This document shows positions 1 through 8,922 of a stretch of DNA of 64,000 nucleotides, in pieces (within the stretch, counting starts at the first letter, position 1; every line of letters begins with the position of its first letter). The notes under the pieces are model-generated. The model searched no databases. It was not told the DNA's origin and saw only the letters and a list, made by a program, of their open reading frames with translations. The DNA lies in assembly GCF_039545035.1 (NCBI RefSeq), contig NZ_BAABRO010000006.1:62001-126000 (forward strand), given 5' to 3'. The position numbers and the translations under genes were made by a program. The stretch is from Novipirellula caenicola (GTDB taxonomy: Bacteria > Planctomycetota > Planctomycetia > Pirellulales > Pirellulaceae).

Positions 1-3000
1 TCCGCGGATCGGAGAATCCGAACTTGATGCCGGAAAGTAGCATCACGGTGCGAATGCATTCGGTTGGCGGCTGGGGCGCAATCACGACCGGCAAAAACTT
101 GGCGTTAACGCTATACGATTTGCTTGGGTTTCATATCAAGGCCAACCCAAAATATGGTTCGGAAAAGAAGGGACAACCGACAACCTACTACCTGTCCGCG
201 GCTCCCGAACCAATTCGCATCAATAGCGAGTACTTCTATGTTGACGTCGTGTTGTCGCCCGATCCAAACGTGTTCCACCATACCAACGCCTTGGCGGGAT
301 TAAAGGAAGGCGGGGTGTTTATCATCCAAAGTGACAAGACGTCTGCCGACGAGGTGTGGAAGAGTGTGCCGGAGCCGTATCGCCGGATTTTGATTGATAA
401 GAAGATCAAATTCTACTACTTGGATGCGTTTCAAATTGCTCGTGACGAGGCGAGTGACCCCGATCTGCAGTTGCGTATGCAAGGCATTGCATTTCAAGGA
501 GCCTTTTTCTCGGCGTCTCCGGTTGCTGAGAGAGCTGGATTGTCTCAGGCACGTCTGATCGAGGCCATCCGCAGCCAATTGCAACACAAATTCGGCAGCA
601 AAGGGGCTCGCGTCGTCCAAGAAAACATGGCGGTTGTCAAACGAGGGTTCGACGAAGTCAAAGCGGTTGCCTATGGTGCGATCGACGAGGAATCTCCTCG
701 TAAAACGACGACGCGAGAACCGGCACTTCCGGTGGTACTAAAGACGCAACCGGCAAGCAAGTCTCGCCGGTCGGACATTCATCGCTTCTGGGAACAAACC
801 GGCAACCTTTACGCACGTGGGATGGGATCCGACACGATCACCGATCCCTTTATCGGTTTGGGAACCATCCCCGCGGTGACCACGATGTTTCGTGACATGA
901 GCGGGATTCGCTTTCAACATCCCCAATGGATCGCCGAGAACTGTACCGCATGCGGACGCTGTTATACCGTTTGCCCCGATACCGCGATTCCGGGACTCGT
1001 CAACGAAGTCACTCAGGTCTTTGACACGATCATCGCTCGGCTTCGCAAACGGGGAATGGATTTAAAGTACCTGCCAAAAGCGGTTCGTGACGTCGAGAAA
1101 AATTTGCGTCCGATCTTTGCCGAGGCGAGCGAAAACGACAACGTGTTGGGAATGTTACAAGAGGCGATCAACAAGACTCTTCGCGACAGCAAACTCGAGA
1201 AGGGTTCGCGTGACGAACTCAAGCACGAACTCGAAGCGTTCCGCGAAGAAATTGGCGAGTTTCAGTTTGCGTTGTCGCGTCCTTATTACACGCTGAAAGA
1301 GAAAGAGTCGCCTGGCGAAGGCGGGTTATTGAGTATCACGGTGAATCCCAATACCTGTAAAGGGTGCATGGAATGCGTGCAAGTATGTGACGACGACGCA
1401 CTTCGTGTCGTGCCGCAAACGGACGAGTCGCTCAGTACATTGCGGCGAAATTGGGATGTTTGGCAAGACCTTCCCACGACACCGAAAAAGTACATTCGCG
1501 TGCAAAACATCGAAGAGGGCATCGGTGTGCTCGAAACATTGTTGTTGGACAAACGAAACTATTCGTCATTGGCAAGCGGCGACGGCGCCTGTAACGGTTG
1601 CGGTGAAAAGAGTGTCATTCATTTGTTTACCGCAACGGTCGAAGCACTCATGCAACCTCGTGTCGAGCGGCATGTCGCCTCACTGACCGACTTGATTGCG
1701 AAACTGGAAACTCACATCCAACATCGATTGGTGCAGGAAATCGATGTCGGCGATCCCGATTCGCTTGCCAAGATCGTGGACGAAATAGGCACTGCCGATG
1801 TGACGCTCTCAGGGATCGCGCAACGAGTCGAGAACCAGCGGGGCGGCGAGCCGATTGATCAGCAATGGCTTCGCCGCGTCACCGGCTTGTTGGCGAAACT
1901 AAAACGTCTTCGCTGGAACTACGTCGAAGGGGTCACCGGGCGTGGGCGTGCCAACGCCGGAATTTTGAATTCGACCGGCTGTTCGTCGGTGTGGGGCAGC
2001 ACGTTTCCGTTCAATCCCTATCCCTTCCCCTGGGCCAATCATTTGTTTCAAGATGCCGCTTCGATGGCGATGGGAGTTTTCGAAGGGCACATGAGCAAGA
2101 TGGCCGACGGTTTCAAAGCAATCCGCTTGGCCGAGCAAGAGTTGTCGGGCAATGGGAATGATCCAGCCGATTCGTCGTTGACCTATTTCAATTGGCGGCA
2201 TTTCAGTGATGAGGAATGGGAACTTTGTCCGCCGGTGGTCGCCATCGGTGGCGATGGCGCGATGTACGACATCGGTTTTCAAAACCTTTCACGCGCCATG
2301 ATGTCGGGCAAGCCGATCAAAGTGTTGATTTTGGACACGCAGGTCTATTCCAATACGGGCGGACAAGCCTGCACGTCGGGATTTCTTGGGCAGATTTCTG
2401 ACATGGCTCAATACGGCAAATCGATCCAGGGCAAACAAGAGGTTCGCAAAGAAATCGGTTTGATCGGAATGGCGCATCGCACGACCTATGTGATGCAGAG
2501 CACGATTGCACATCCGAACCATTTGATCGAAGGATTCATCGAGGGGCTGAAGTCACGGCGACCAGCGCTTTTCAATCTCTACACTTCGTGTCAACCCGAG
2601 CATGGCATCGGAGATGACATGAGTGCTAATCAGGCCCGCTTGGCGGTGGAATCGCGAGCCTATCCGCTGTTTCGCTACAACCCCGATCACGGCAATCGCC
2701 CCGAGCAGTGTTTCGATTTGGAAGGTAATCCCGCGATCGACCAAGATTGGCCTAGCTACGAATTGAAGTACACTGAGAATGGTCGTCACAAGACAATGTC
2801 GCTGCCGATGACCTTTGCGGATTTTGCCGCGACCGAGATCCGATTCCGCAAACATTTCCGGACGGCACCGCCGGAAACGTGGAACGACAAGATGATTCTT
2901 CTGGCCGATTTCTTGGAACTTCCGGCGGAGGAACGTGAAGGACGGTTTCCTTATGTGTGGAGCGTCAATCGCAAGCAGGAATTGATGCGTTTATTGGTCG

Positions 3001-3503
3001 CGCCGCCAATCGTTGCATCCTGCGAGGATCGTCGCGACTTCTGGACGATGCTGCGAGCGATCGCCCGTGTGAACGAAACGAAGCCGGATCGCACCACGAT
3101 CGAAGCGGATGTCCGGCGGGAAATGACCAACCGTATCGCGTCGGGGATGATGCAGTTATTGACTGGCGAAAGCAACGGGGCGACCGTTGCCGTCGCGGAC
3201 CCTGTGCAGACGATTCCCGACCGCCAATCATCGGCGGATGCCAATAGCGAATTCATGGCACCATGGATTGACACGCCCGAGTGTACCTCGTGTGACGAGT
3301 GCGTCCGTTTGAACCCCAATATCTTTGCCTACAACGACAAGAAAAAGGCATTCATCCAAAATCCAGAAGGAGGGCCTTACAAGGACTTGGTCAAGGCCGC
3401 CGAACGCTGTACAGCCCAAATTATTCACCCAGGGTTGCCGAAAGACCGCAGCGAAAAGGACATTGGAAAATGGATCGCTCGTGCTGAGAAGTTCAACCAA
3501 TGA
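1..3503 (+). CDS. Pyruvate/2-oxoacid:ferredoxin oxidoreductase, 3' part, with fused C-terminal ferredoxin
   Basis: The enzyme oxidatively decarboxylates a 2-oxoacid (probably pyruvate) to acyl-CoA and passes low-potential electrons to ferredoxin in the cytoplasm. The frame is open to the left edge; a TTG/ATG pair at 24-29 is only an internal candidate start. The visible part begins with the gamma domain (GGWGAITTGKNLA), followed by two 4Fe-4S motifs (CTACGRCYTVCP near residue 310 and CKGCMECVQVC near 445) and the TPP-binding beta domain with GDGACNGCG, VAIGGDGAMYDIG and the Mg/TPP site ending in YSNTGGQ. The pyrimidine-binding alpha domain that normally precedes gamma is not in the window, so it should lie just upstream. 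The last ~70 residues form a single-cluster ferredoxin (CTSCDECV plus a later Cys), an extra electron exit. The stop overlaps rnfC by ATGA, tying the enzyme to the Rnf operon. Substrate identity is inferred. Confidence 0.9.
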   Translation, partial: RGSENPNLMPESSITVRMHSVGGWGAITTGKNLALTLYDLLGFHIKANPKYGSEKKGQPTTYYLSAAPEPIRINSEYFYVDVVLSPDPNVFHHTNALAGLKEGGVFIIQSDKTSADEVWKSVPEPYRRILIDKKIKFYYLDAFQIARDEASDPDLQLRMQGIAFQGAFFSASPVAERAGLSQARLIEAIRSQLQHKFGSKGARVVQENMAVVKRGFDEVKAVAYGAIDEESPRKTTTREPALPVVLKTQPASKSRRSDIHRFWEQTGNLYARGMGSDTITDPFIGLGTIPAVTTMFRDMSGIRFQHPQWIAENCTACGRCYTVCPDTAIPGLVNEVTQVFDTIIARLRKRGMDLKYLPKAVRDVEKNLRPIFAEASENDNVLGMLQEAINKTLRDSKLEKGSRDELKHELEAFREEIGEFQFALSRPYYTLKEKESPGEGGLLSITVNPNTCKGCMECVQVCDDDALRVVPQTDESLSTLRRNWDVWQDLPTTPKKYIRVQNIEEGIGVLETLLLDKRNYSSLASGDGACNGCGEKSVIHLFTATVEALMQPRVERHVASLTDLIAKLETHIQHRLVQEIDVGDPDSLAKIVDEIGTADVTLSGIAQRVENQRGGEPIDQQWLRRVTGLLAKLKRLRWNYVEGVTGRGRANAGILNSTGCSSVWGSTFPFNPYPFPWANHLFQDAASMAMGVFEGHMSKMADGFKAIRLAEQELSGNGNDPADSSLTYFNWRHFSDEEWELCPPVVAIGGDGAMYDIGFQNLSRAMMSGKPIKVLILDTQVYSNTGGQACTSGFLGQISDMAQYGKSIQGKQEVRKEIGLIGMAHRTTYVMQSTIAHPNHLIEGFIEGLKSRRPALFNLYTSCQPEHGIGDDMSANQARLAVESRAYPLFRYNPDHGNRPEQCFDLEGNPAIDQDWPSYELKYTENGRHKTMSLPMTFADFAATEIRFRKHFRTAPPETWNDKMILLADFLELPAEEREGRFPYVWSVNRKQELMRLLVAPPIVASCEDRRDFWTMLRAIARVNETKPDRTTIEADVRREMTNRIASGMMQLLTGESNGATVAVADPVQTIPDRQSSADANSEFMAPWIDTPECTSCDECVRLNPNIFAYNDKKKAFIQNPEGGPYKDLVKAAERCTAQIIHPGLPKDRSEKDIGKWIARAEKFNQ

Positions 3504-4858
3504 GAAATCTACGGTTTGACTTTTTTCGCGGTAAGACATTCGCCCATGGGATTCATCCTCCTGAATCGAAACAGGAGACTTGTCATCGCGAGATTCAACA
3601 ATTCCCGTTTGCACCGCTATTGATCGTGCCACTTTCGCAGCACATCGGCAAACCGGCTGTTCCCGTGGTGGATGCAGACGACGAAGTGGTGCGCGGCCAG
3701 TTGATCGCTGCGGCAGACGGATTCATGTCAGTGGCGATCCACGCTCCGGCGTCAGGAATCATCCGCCGAATTGCCCCAACCCCCAGCATCAACGGAAAGA
3801 TGGAACCCGCATTTTTTCTTGAGCCGTTTGCGGCATCGACTCAAGAAGTGGTCGAGGGAACTCCGCTGGACATCGATTCGGCAAGCGGTGAGCAGATCCT
3901 CGCCGCGATCCAGTCCGCGGGCATTGTCGGGCTCGGGGGCGCCGGATTTCCGACCCATGCGAAACTGAAAATCCCCGACGACAAGTTTGCCGACACGTTG
4001 GTGATCAACGGCATCGAATGTGAACCGTATCTGACGACCGATCACCGCGTGATGCTTGAACATGCCGACGACGTGATCACCGGTGTCGGTTACTTGTTAC
4101 GCGCGACCGCTGCCGAGCGGGCGATCATTGCGGTCGAAGCAAACAAACCCGATGCGGCGGAATCGCTTCGACGCGTGTTGCCGCCGTCGGTCCCGATCAC
4201 CATCGAAGTCTTGCCCGTGAAATATCCGCAAGGTGCCGAGAAGATGTTGATCACCGCGTTGTTGGGCCGAGAGGTTCCTTCACGCGGATTGCCGCTCGAT
4301 GTGCATGCGATTTGCGTCAACGTGGGGACTGCGGCTGAGATTGGCAAATTGATTCCTCACGGACTCGGGCTGCAGGAACGCGTCGTCACGGTGGGCGGAC
4401 CAGCGATCCAGCGGAAAGGCAACTACCGCATCCCGATCGGTACGACGCTGCGGTTTATTTTGGAAACCTTGGGCACCGAACCCGACATTTCGACCGTTGT
4501 GATGGGCGGACCGATGATGGGGGCGGCCGCCTCGAGTTTGGATATCCCAATCACCAAAGGCTCCACCGGCGTGATCGCGTTTACCGAGCGTGAAACGGGC
4601 AAGCTGAGATCACGAAAGCAGTTTCCCTGTATCAAGTGTGGCGACTGCGTCGACGTCTGTCCGCTCTTTTTGAACCCGTCACAATTGGGACTGCTTGCCG
4701 AACATGGTCGTTATTCGTCGATGGTCAACGACCACCACTTGATGGACTGTTTCGAGTGTGGCTGTTGCACGTTTGTGTGCCCTGCTCACATTCCCTTGGT
4801 CCAGCAATTTCGCGTCGCCAAGGCGGCGATGCGCAAGGCGGCAAGGAGCGAGGGATGA
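3500..4858 (+). CDS. rnfC: Electron transport complex subunit RnfC/RsxC
   Basis: RnfC is the peripheral cytoplasmic subunit of the Rnf ion-pumping complex that carries the NAD(H)/FMN site and two 4Fe-4S clusters. The 452-residue protein starts with an RnfC-type motif (GIHPPESK), has the NADH/FMN-binding glycine run GLGGAGFPTHAKL near residue 145, and ends with CIKCGDCVDVCP and CFECGCCTFVCP. The length is normal for the short RnfC form, without the long C-terminal repeat of proteobacterial proteins. The ATG at 3500 overlaps the upstream oxidoreductase stop as ATGA, and the stop overlaps rnfD in the same way, so translation is probably coupled. Confidence 0.95.
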   Translation: MRNLRFDFFRGKTFAHGIHPPESKQETCHREIQQFPFAPLLIVPLSQHIGKPAVPVVDADDEVVRGQLIAAADGFMSVAIHAPASGIIRRIAPTPSINGKMEPAFFLEPFAASTQEVVEGTPLDIDSASGEQILAAIQSAGIVGLGGAGFPTHAKLKIPDDKFADTLVINGIECEPYLTTDHRVMLEHADDVITGVGYLLRATAAERAIIAVEANKPDAAESLRRVLPPSVPITIEVLPVKYPQGAEKMLITALLGREVPSRGLPLDVHAICVNVGTAAEIGKLIPHGLGLQERVVTVGGPAIQRKGNYRIPIGTTLRFILETLGTEPDISTVVMGGPMMGAAASSLDIPITKGSTGVIAFTERETGKLRSRKQFPCIKCGDCVDVCPLFLNPSQLGLLAEHGRYSSMVNDHHLMDCFECGCCTFVCPAHIPLVQQFRVAKAAMRKAARSEG

Positions 4859-5877
4859 CCCCGTTATCCAAAACGCTGACGATCCAAAGTTCGCCGCACA
4901 TTGGTGCCACGTCAAGTGTCGACTCGATCATGCGGAACGTGGTGTTTGCATTGCTGCCGGTGTGTGCATTCGCAATTTACGTATTTGGGATTTCCGCCGC
5001 ATTGATCTTGGTGGTGGCCGTGTTGTCCTGCGTGCTAACGGAACACCTACTGTGTTGGTTCGCTGGCCGACCAACCACCGTCGGCGACGGATCGGTGCTG
5101 ATCACTGGCATCTTGTATGGATTGATTCTGCCACCAAGTTTGCCACTCTGGATGGTGGTTGCGGGTGGAGTGATCGGAGTTGCGATGGGAAAGTTCCTTT
5201 TTGGTGGGCTTGGCTACAACGCGTTTAATCCTGCTTTGGTGGGACGGGCGATCTTACAGGCCGCCTTTCCTGCAGCAATGACGACGTGGCCATCCGAATC
5301 CGTCGCCTCGTTCACGTCGCTCCCATCGTCGACACTTGCGCTGCCACTGACCAAGCCGGTTTACGATGGCATCTCGGCGGCGACGCCGCTGGCGAAATGG
5401 AAATTCGAGCAGATTCCAACCGACACGACGGACCTTTTTATGGGCACGGTCTCGGGATCGACCGGAGAAACATGTGCAGCCCTGATCTTGCTCGGAGGCG
5501 TCTACTTGGTGGCTCGCCGAATGATGAGTTGGCGGATCCCGGTAGCGATCCTTTCCACCGTTGCCCTAGGCAGCACGCTATTGCAAGCGATTGATCCGAC
5601 TCGCTATGCAGGACCCTCGTTGATGTTGTTTTCAGGCGGTTTGATGTTGGGAGCGGTCTTCATGGCCACCGATATGGTTGCCTCGCCGATCACTCATCTT
5701 GGCTGTGTCATCTACGGGATTTTGATCGGTTTGTTGGTCGTCGTCATTCGAGTTTGGGGGGGCATGCCCGAGGGCGTAATGTACGCGATTCTGATTGGCA
5801 ATGCCATCTCGCCCCATATCGACCACTGGATTCAACCGCGAGTCTATGGCACGGCATCTCGAGGAGACGTGGTATGA
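4855..5877 (+). CDS. rnfD: Electron transport complex subunit RnfD
   Basis: RnfD is an integral membrane subunit homologous to NqrB that carries a covalently bound FMN. The 340-residue product (MTPLSKTLTIQ...) has multiple hydrophobic segments and the flavinylation motif GSTGETC near residue 205; in this family the Thr of the GSxGET motif takes the FMN through a phosphoester bond made by ApbE. The ATG at 4855 is chosen because it overlaps the rnfC stop (ATGA) and gives the family's usual length; the longer open frame to the left only shadows rnfC. No apbE gene is seen in the window. It belongs to the rnfCDGEA operon. Confidence 0.95.
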   Translation: MTPLSKTLTIQSSPHIGATSSVDSIMRNVVFALLPVCAFAIYVFGISAALILVVAVLSCVLTEHLLCWFAGRPTTVGDGSVLITGILYGLILPPSLPLWMVVAGGVIGVAMGKFLFGGLGYNAFNPALVGRAILQAAFPAAMTTWPSESVASFTSLPSSTLALPLTKPVYDGISAATPLAKWKFEQIPTDTTDLFMGTVSGSTGETCAALILLGGVYLVARRMMSWRIPVAILSTVALGSTLLQAIDPTRYAGPSLMLFSGGLMLGAVFMATDMVASPITHLGCVIYGILIGLLVVVIRVWGGMPEGVMYAILIGNAISPHIDHWIQPRVYGTASRGDVV

Positions 5878-6596
5878 ATAGCTCGCTTCCCACTGACCCG
5901 ACGTTGTCCGGATTGGCAAGCACGCCGCCTCCGCCAACGGCATCGATTTACGGAGTGGTGTTGAGTGTCGGGATCGTGTGCAGTCTTGCCGTTGTGATTG
6001 TTTATCAGTTGACGGGGCCTCGGATCATCCGTAACCGAGTGGCACTGCGTCACGACGCCATTCTGGCGGTCCTGCCCGATGCAGTGACGGTGATCCCGTT
6101 CGAGTTTGACACCACCCTAGGTCAGTTCCAGCCTGCTGCGACGGATGACGCCGATTCCGATCTTGTGTACGCAGGCTTTGGGCCGGGCGGAGAACTTGTC
6201 GGTTTGGCAATCGAGACCGAGGGGATGGGGTATCAGGACACGATTCGGCTGATGTATGGATACTCGCCACACGAGCAAGCGATCATCGGCATTCGCGTGC
6301 TAGAAAGCCGTGAAACGCCAGGGCTCGGCGACCGCATTGAAACGGATGTCAATTTCCTGAGTCACTTTCGACGATTGGATGTGTCGCTCGAATCCACCTC
6401 GAACCAGCTTGCCCATTCGATTGAGTTTGTCAAATCGGGAAACAAGACTGACCCTTGGCAGATCGACGGGATCACCGGAGCAACGATTTCGTCGCGAGCT
6501 ACCGCGGCGATGATCGGTGACAGTGCAGCGGACTGGATCCCTCGCGTCTATCCTCGCCTTGCCGATTTCACGGCAACCTCACAGGAGACGCGATGA
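5874..6596 (+). CDS. rnfG: Electron transport complex subunit RnfG
   Basis: RnfG is the membrane-anchored, FMN-carrying subunit equivalent to NqrC. The 240-residue protein has one N-terminal transmembrane segment (IYGVVLSVGIVCSLAVVIV, about residues 25-43) and an FMN_bind domain ending with the covalent-flavin motif DGITGATISSRA; the second Thr of TGAT is the expected attachment residue. The ATG at 5874 overlaps the rnfD stop by ATGA and is preferred over the longer upstream reading. The N-terminal ~20 residues are Pro/Thr-rich and probably cytoplasmic. Confidence 0.93.
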   Translation: MNSSLPTDPTLSGLASTPPPPTASIYGVVLSVGIVCSLAVVIVYQLTGPRIIRNRVALRHDAILAVLPDAVTVIPFEFDTTLGQFQPAATDDADSDLVYAGFGPGGELVGLAIETEGMGYQDTIRLMYGYSPHEQAIIGIRVLESRETPGLGDRIETDVNFLSHFRRLDVSLESTSNQLAHSIEFVKSGNKTDPWQIDGITGATISSRATAAMIGDSAADWIPRVYPRLADFTATSQETR

Positions 6597-7252
6597 TGGC
6601 TTTTCCGCACGTCGAACCTGAAGCAGTGCCGCCCGCGACGGACGATCTCGTTAATGGCATTTGGAAACAGAATCCAGTCTTTGTCCACGTGTTAGGGATG
6701 TGTCCGGTGCTGGCGGTTTCCAACACTGCGATCAACGCGCTGGCGATGGGGTTAGCGACTTCGTTTGTGTTGCTGATGTCCAACGTTGTCGTCTCGCTGA
6801 TTCGCCACGTCGTTCCAAACCAAGTCCGCATTGTGACGTTCATTATGGTGATCGCCACGTTTGTCACGATTGTCGACTACGTAATCCAAGCGATCAGTTT
6901 GCCGCTGCATCGGTCGCTAGGAGCCTTTATTTCGCTGATCGTGGTCAATTGTTTGATCCTGGGGCGGGCCGAAGCGTTTGCCTCGAAACATCGCCTGGGG
7001 CGTTCGACGCTGGACGCACTTGGGATGGGCGTCGGTTTCACGGTCGCGTTGCTTTGCTTGGGCGCCGTTCGCGAACTGCTCGGCAATGGCAGTCTGTTTG
7101 GATTTCGAATGTTCGGCGAGTCGTTCCAGGAGTGGACAATCATGATGCTGCCGCCGGGCGGATTTTTTACGCTGGCAGCATGGTTGTTGTTAATCCACTG
7201 GTTTGAACAACGTCGTGGTGGCACCGAAACCCAGCGTGAGGTGGTCCGATGA
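6593..7252 (+). CDS. rnfE: Electron transport complex subunit RnfE
   Basis: RnfE is a six-helix membrane subunit homologous to NqrD. The 219-residue product has the family's half-repeat Cys motifs, GMCPVLAVSN near residue 38 and VVNCLILGRAEAFA near residue 118. In the NQR/Rnf structures the paired Cys residues of the two homologous small subunits ligate an intramembrane [2Fe-2S] cluster. The start overlaps the rnfG stop (ATGATGG) and the stop overlaps rnfA. The gene follows the standard C-D-G-E-A order. Confidence 0.95.
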   Translation: MMAFPHVEPEAVPPATDDLVNGIWKQNPVFVHVLGMCPVLAVSNTAINALAMGLATSFVLLMSNVVVSLIRHVVPNQVRIVTFIMVIATFVTIVDYVIQAISLPLHRSLGAFISLIVVNCLILGRAEAFASKHRLGRSTLDALGMGVGFTVALLCLGAVRELLGNGSLFGFRMFGESFQEWTIMMLPPGGFFTLAAWLLLIHWFEQRRGGTETQREVVR

Positions 7253-7830
7253 GCAACGAGTCGCTTGGCGTGATCTTCATCAACGCATGTTTAGTGAACA
7301 ATTTTGTGCTGGCCTATTTTCTTGGGATTTGTCCGTTCTTGGGCGTGTCCGCCAAACGTCAAACCGCAATGGGGATGGGGGCGGCAGTCACGCTGGTGAT
7401 GACCGTCAGCTCGATTGCCGCGTCAGCAATCCACACGTTGTTGGTGTACTTGGACACACCTTATTTGCAACTGATTTCGTTCATCGCGGTGATCGCATCG
7501 ATGGTCCAATTGGTCGAGATGTTCATTAAAAAGGTCAGCCCAAGTCTATTTCGATCATTGGGGATTTTTTTGCCACTGATCACGACGAACTGTGCGATCC
7601 TGGCGGTTGCCCTATTTCAAACCAACCGAGGCTACGACTGGCTTCAGTCGATCGTGTTTGCGATCGGTGCCGGAGTGGGCTTCACATTGGCTCTGGTACT
7701 GATGGCTGGAATTCGCGAGAAACTTGAACTTGCCCGTCCACCAGATCTTGTCAAAGGGGCGGCATTGACCTTGATCATTGCGGGATTGCTTTCGATTTGT
7801 TTTATGGGGTTCGCGGGGTTAATGGGGTGA
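7249..7830 (+). CDS. rnfA: Electron transport complex subunit RnfA
   Basis: RnfA is the NqrE homologue and partner of RnfE in the membrane core. The 193-residue protein has six predicted membrane helices and both expected Cys motifs, LGICPFLGVS and TTNCAILAV, so it can share the intramembrane [2Fe-2S] cluster with RnfE. It starts inside the rnfE stop (ATGA) and is followed after one base by a small Cys-rich gene. In most Rnf operons rnfB lies next to rnfA; here it does not. Confidence 0.95.
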   Translation: MSNESLGVIFINACLVNNFVLAYFLGICPFLGVSAKRQTAMGMGAAVTLVMTVSSIAASAIHTLLVYLDTPYLQLISFIAVIASMVQLVEMFIKKVSPSLFRSLGIFLPLITTNCAILAVALFQTNRGYDWLQSIVFAIGAGVGFTLALVLMAGIREKLELARPPDLVKGAALTLIIAGLLSICFMGFAGLMG

Positions 7831-7831
7831 G

Positions 7832-8032
7832 ATGATGATTGCACTAATCAAAGCCATCATCGGAGTCTCGATCATCCTTGGCGGTTGGTTGTGGGTTCAA
7901 AACCGTTGGCGAATCGTGACGGGGGCAGCGTCCGATGTCGATGTGTTGGCTGGCCGAATCGGTTGCCATGGATGCGGATGCAAAATGCACTGTGAAAACT
8001 TACCGACACATGACCCTACGCATGATGGTTAG
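7832..8032 (+). CDS. Small Cys-rich membrane protein, NqrM-like candidate Rnf maturation factor
   Basis: This 66-residue protein has one N-terminal membrane helix (about residues 4-22) and a short tail with four Cys in GCHGCGCKMHCEN. That architecture resembles NqrM (DUF539), a small membrane protein needed to insert iron between NqrD and NqrE; FeoB-associated Cys-rich proteins look similar. It sits one base after rnfA, two genes after rnfE, which is where such a factor would be useful. Start ATG at 7832 or the next ATG at 7835. The assignment rests on topology, Cys pattern and position, not on a confirmed family match. Confidence 0.65.
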   Translation: MMIALIKAIIGVSIILGGWLWVQNRWRIVTGAASDVDVLAGRIGCHGCGCKMHCENLPTHDPTHDG

Positions 8033-8051
8033 ATTTCGAGGGAGAATTGGG

Positions 8052-8912
8052 ATGCGACTACAAGACTACGATACAAAGACTCGCTACCGAGCGACGGTGC
8101 GGGCCAGCAAACGAATCACTGCTGTGGATTCCCACGAGGAGGTTCGCGACATCTTGATCGAGGTGGAAAGTCAAGAATTCGACGTCGCCGTGGGCCAGAA
8201 CATTGGTGTGTTGGCGCCGGGGCAAGCGGAAATGGGCCAAGAGTATCATTTCCGGCTGTACAGTATCGCGGATGTCCCGCACAGCACGCCCGAAGGTTAT
8301 CTGCAGATCCGCATCTGTGTGCGTCGCTGCAACACGATCGACGAATTCACAGGCGAACAGTATCCCGGTGTGGCGTCGAACTACCTGTGCGACCTGACCC
8401 GCGGCGAAACCCTGACGATTACCGGGCCGTACGGTCAAACGTTTGAAGCGCCTTCGGATCCGGATGCTACCTTGATTCTGATCTGCGCCGGAACCGGGAT
8501 CGCCCCCTTCCGCGCTTTCGTCAAATACCTTTATTCCGAGGCGTGTGATTTCAAAGGCCGTGTTTGGCTATTTCACGGTGGCCAAACCGGGATCGATTTG
8601 TTGTATCGCAATCAAGAGAAGGATGATTTTGCGCTGTACTACGACCGCGACACGTTCGAAGCGTTCAACGCACTGAGCAACCGCCCCGGTTGGTCCGAGA
8701 CGGCCGATTGGGGAGCGGCGATTGAAGATCGTGGCGAAGAACTGTGTCGACTACTCTCTGAACCGACAACCTATGTCTACGTGGCAGGGCTCGAGGTCAT
8801 CCGCGACCAACTGGACGAAGTGATGGCCGAGATCGCGGGCTCGAACCAAACCTGGTTCCGCTGGAAAGAGGATCTCGAAGCCGAAGGCCGCTGGATCGAA
8901 CTGCTGTATTGA
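8052..8912 (+). CDS. Ferredoxin-NADP(+) reductase-type flavoprotein
   Basis: The 286-residue protein carries the FNR fold: FAD-binding motif RLYSIAD near residue 68, NADP-binding motif CAGTGIAPFRAF near 150, and a C-terminal Tyr (RWIELLY) that in plant-type FNRs stacks on the flavin and favours NADP(H). It lacks any ferredoxin domain, so it must receive electrons from another protein, plausibly the ferredoxin fused to the oxidoreductase at the head of this operon. It occupies the place where rnfB (or an NqrF-like subunit) might be expected. The ATG at 8052 follows GGGAGAA; upstream in-frame starts overlap the small Cys-rich gene. It ends 10 bases before a convergent pilus gene. Confidence 0.85.
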   Translation: MRLQDYDTKTRYRATVRASKRITAVDSHEEVRDILIEVESQEFDVAVGQNIGVLAPGQAEMGQEYHFRLYSIADVPHSTPEGYLQIRICVRRCNTIDEFTGEQYPGVASNYLCDLTRGETLTITGPYGQTFEAPSDPDATLILICAGTGIAPFRAFVKYLYSEACDFKGRVWLFHGGQTGIDLLYRNQEKDDFALYYDRDTFEAFNALSNRPGWSETADWGAAIEDRGEELCRLLSEPTTYVYVAGLEVIRDQLDEVMAEIAGSNQTWFRWKEDLEAEGRWIELLY

Positions 8913-8922
8913 TCGGGGCCGA

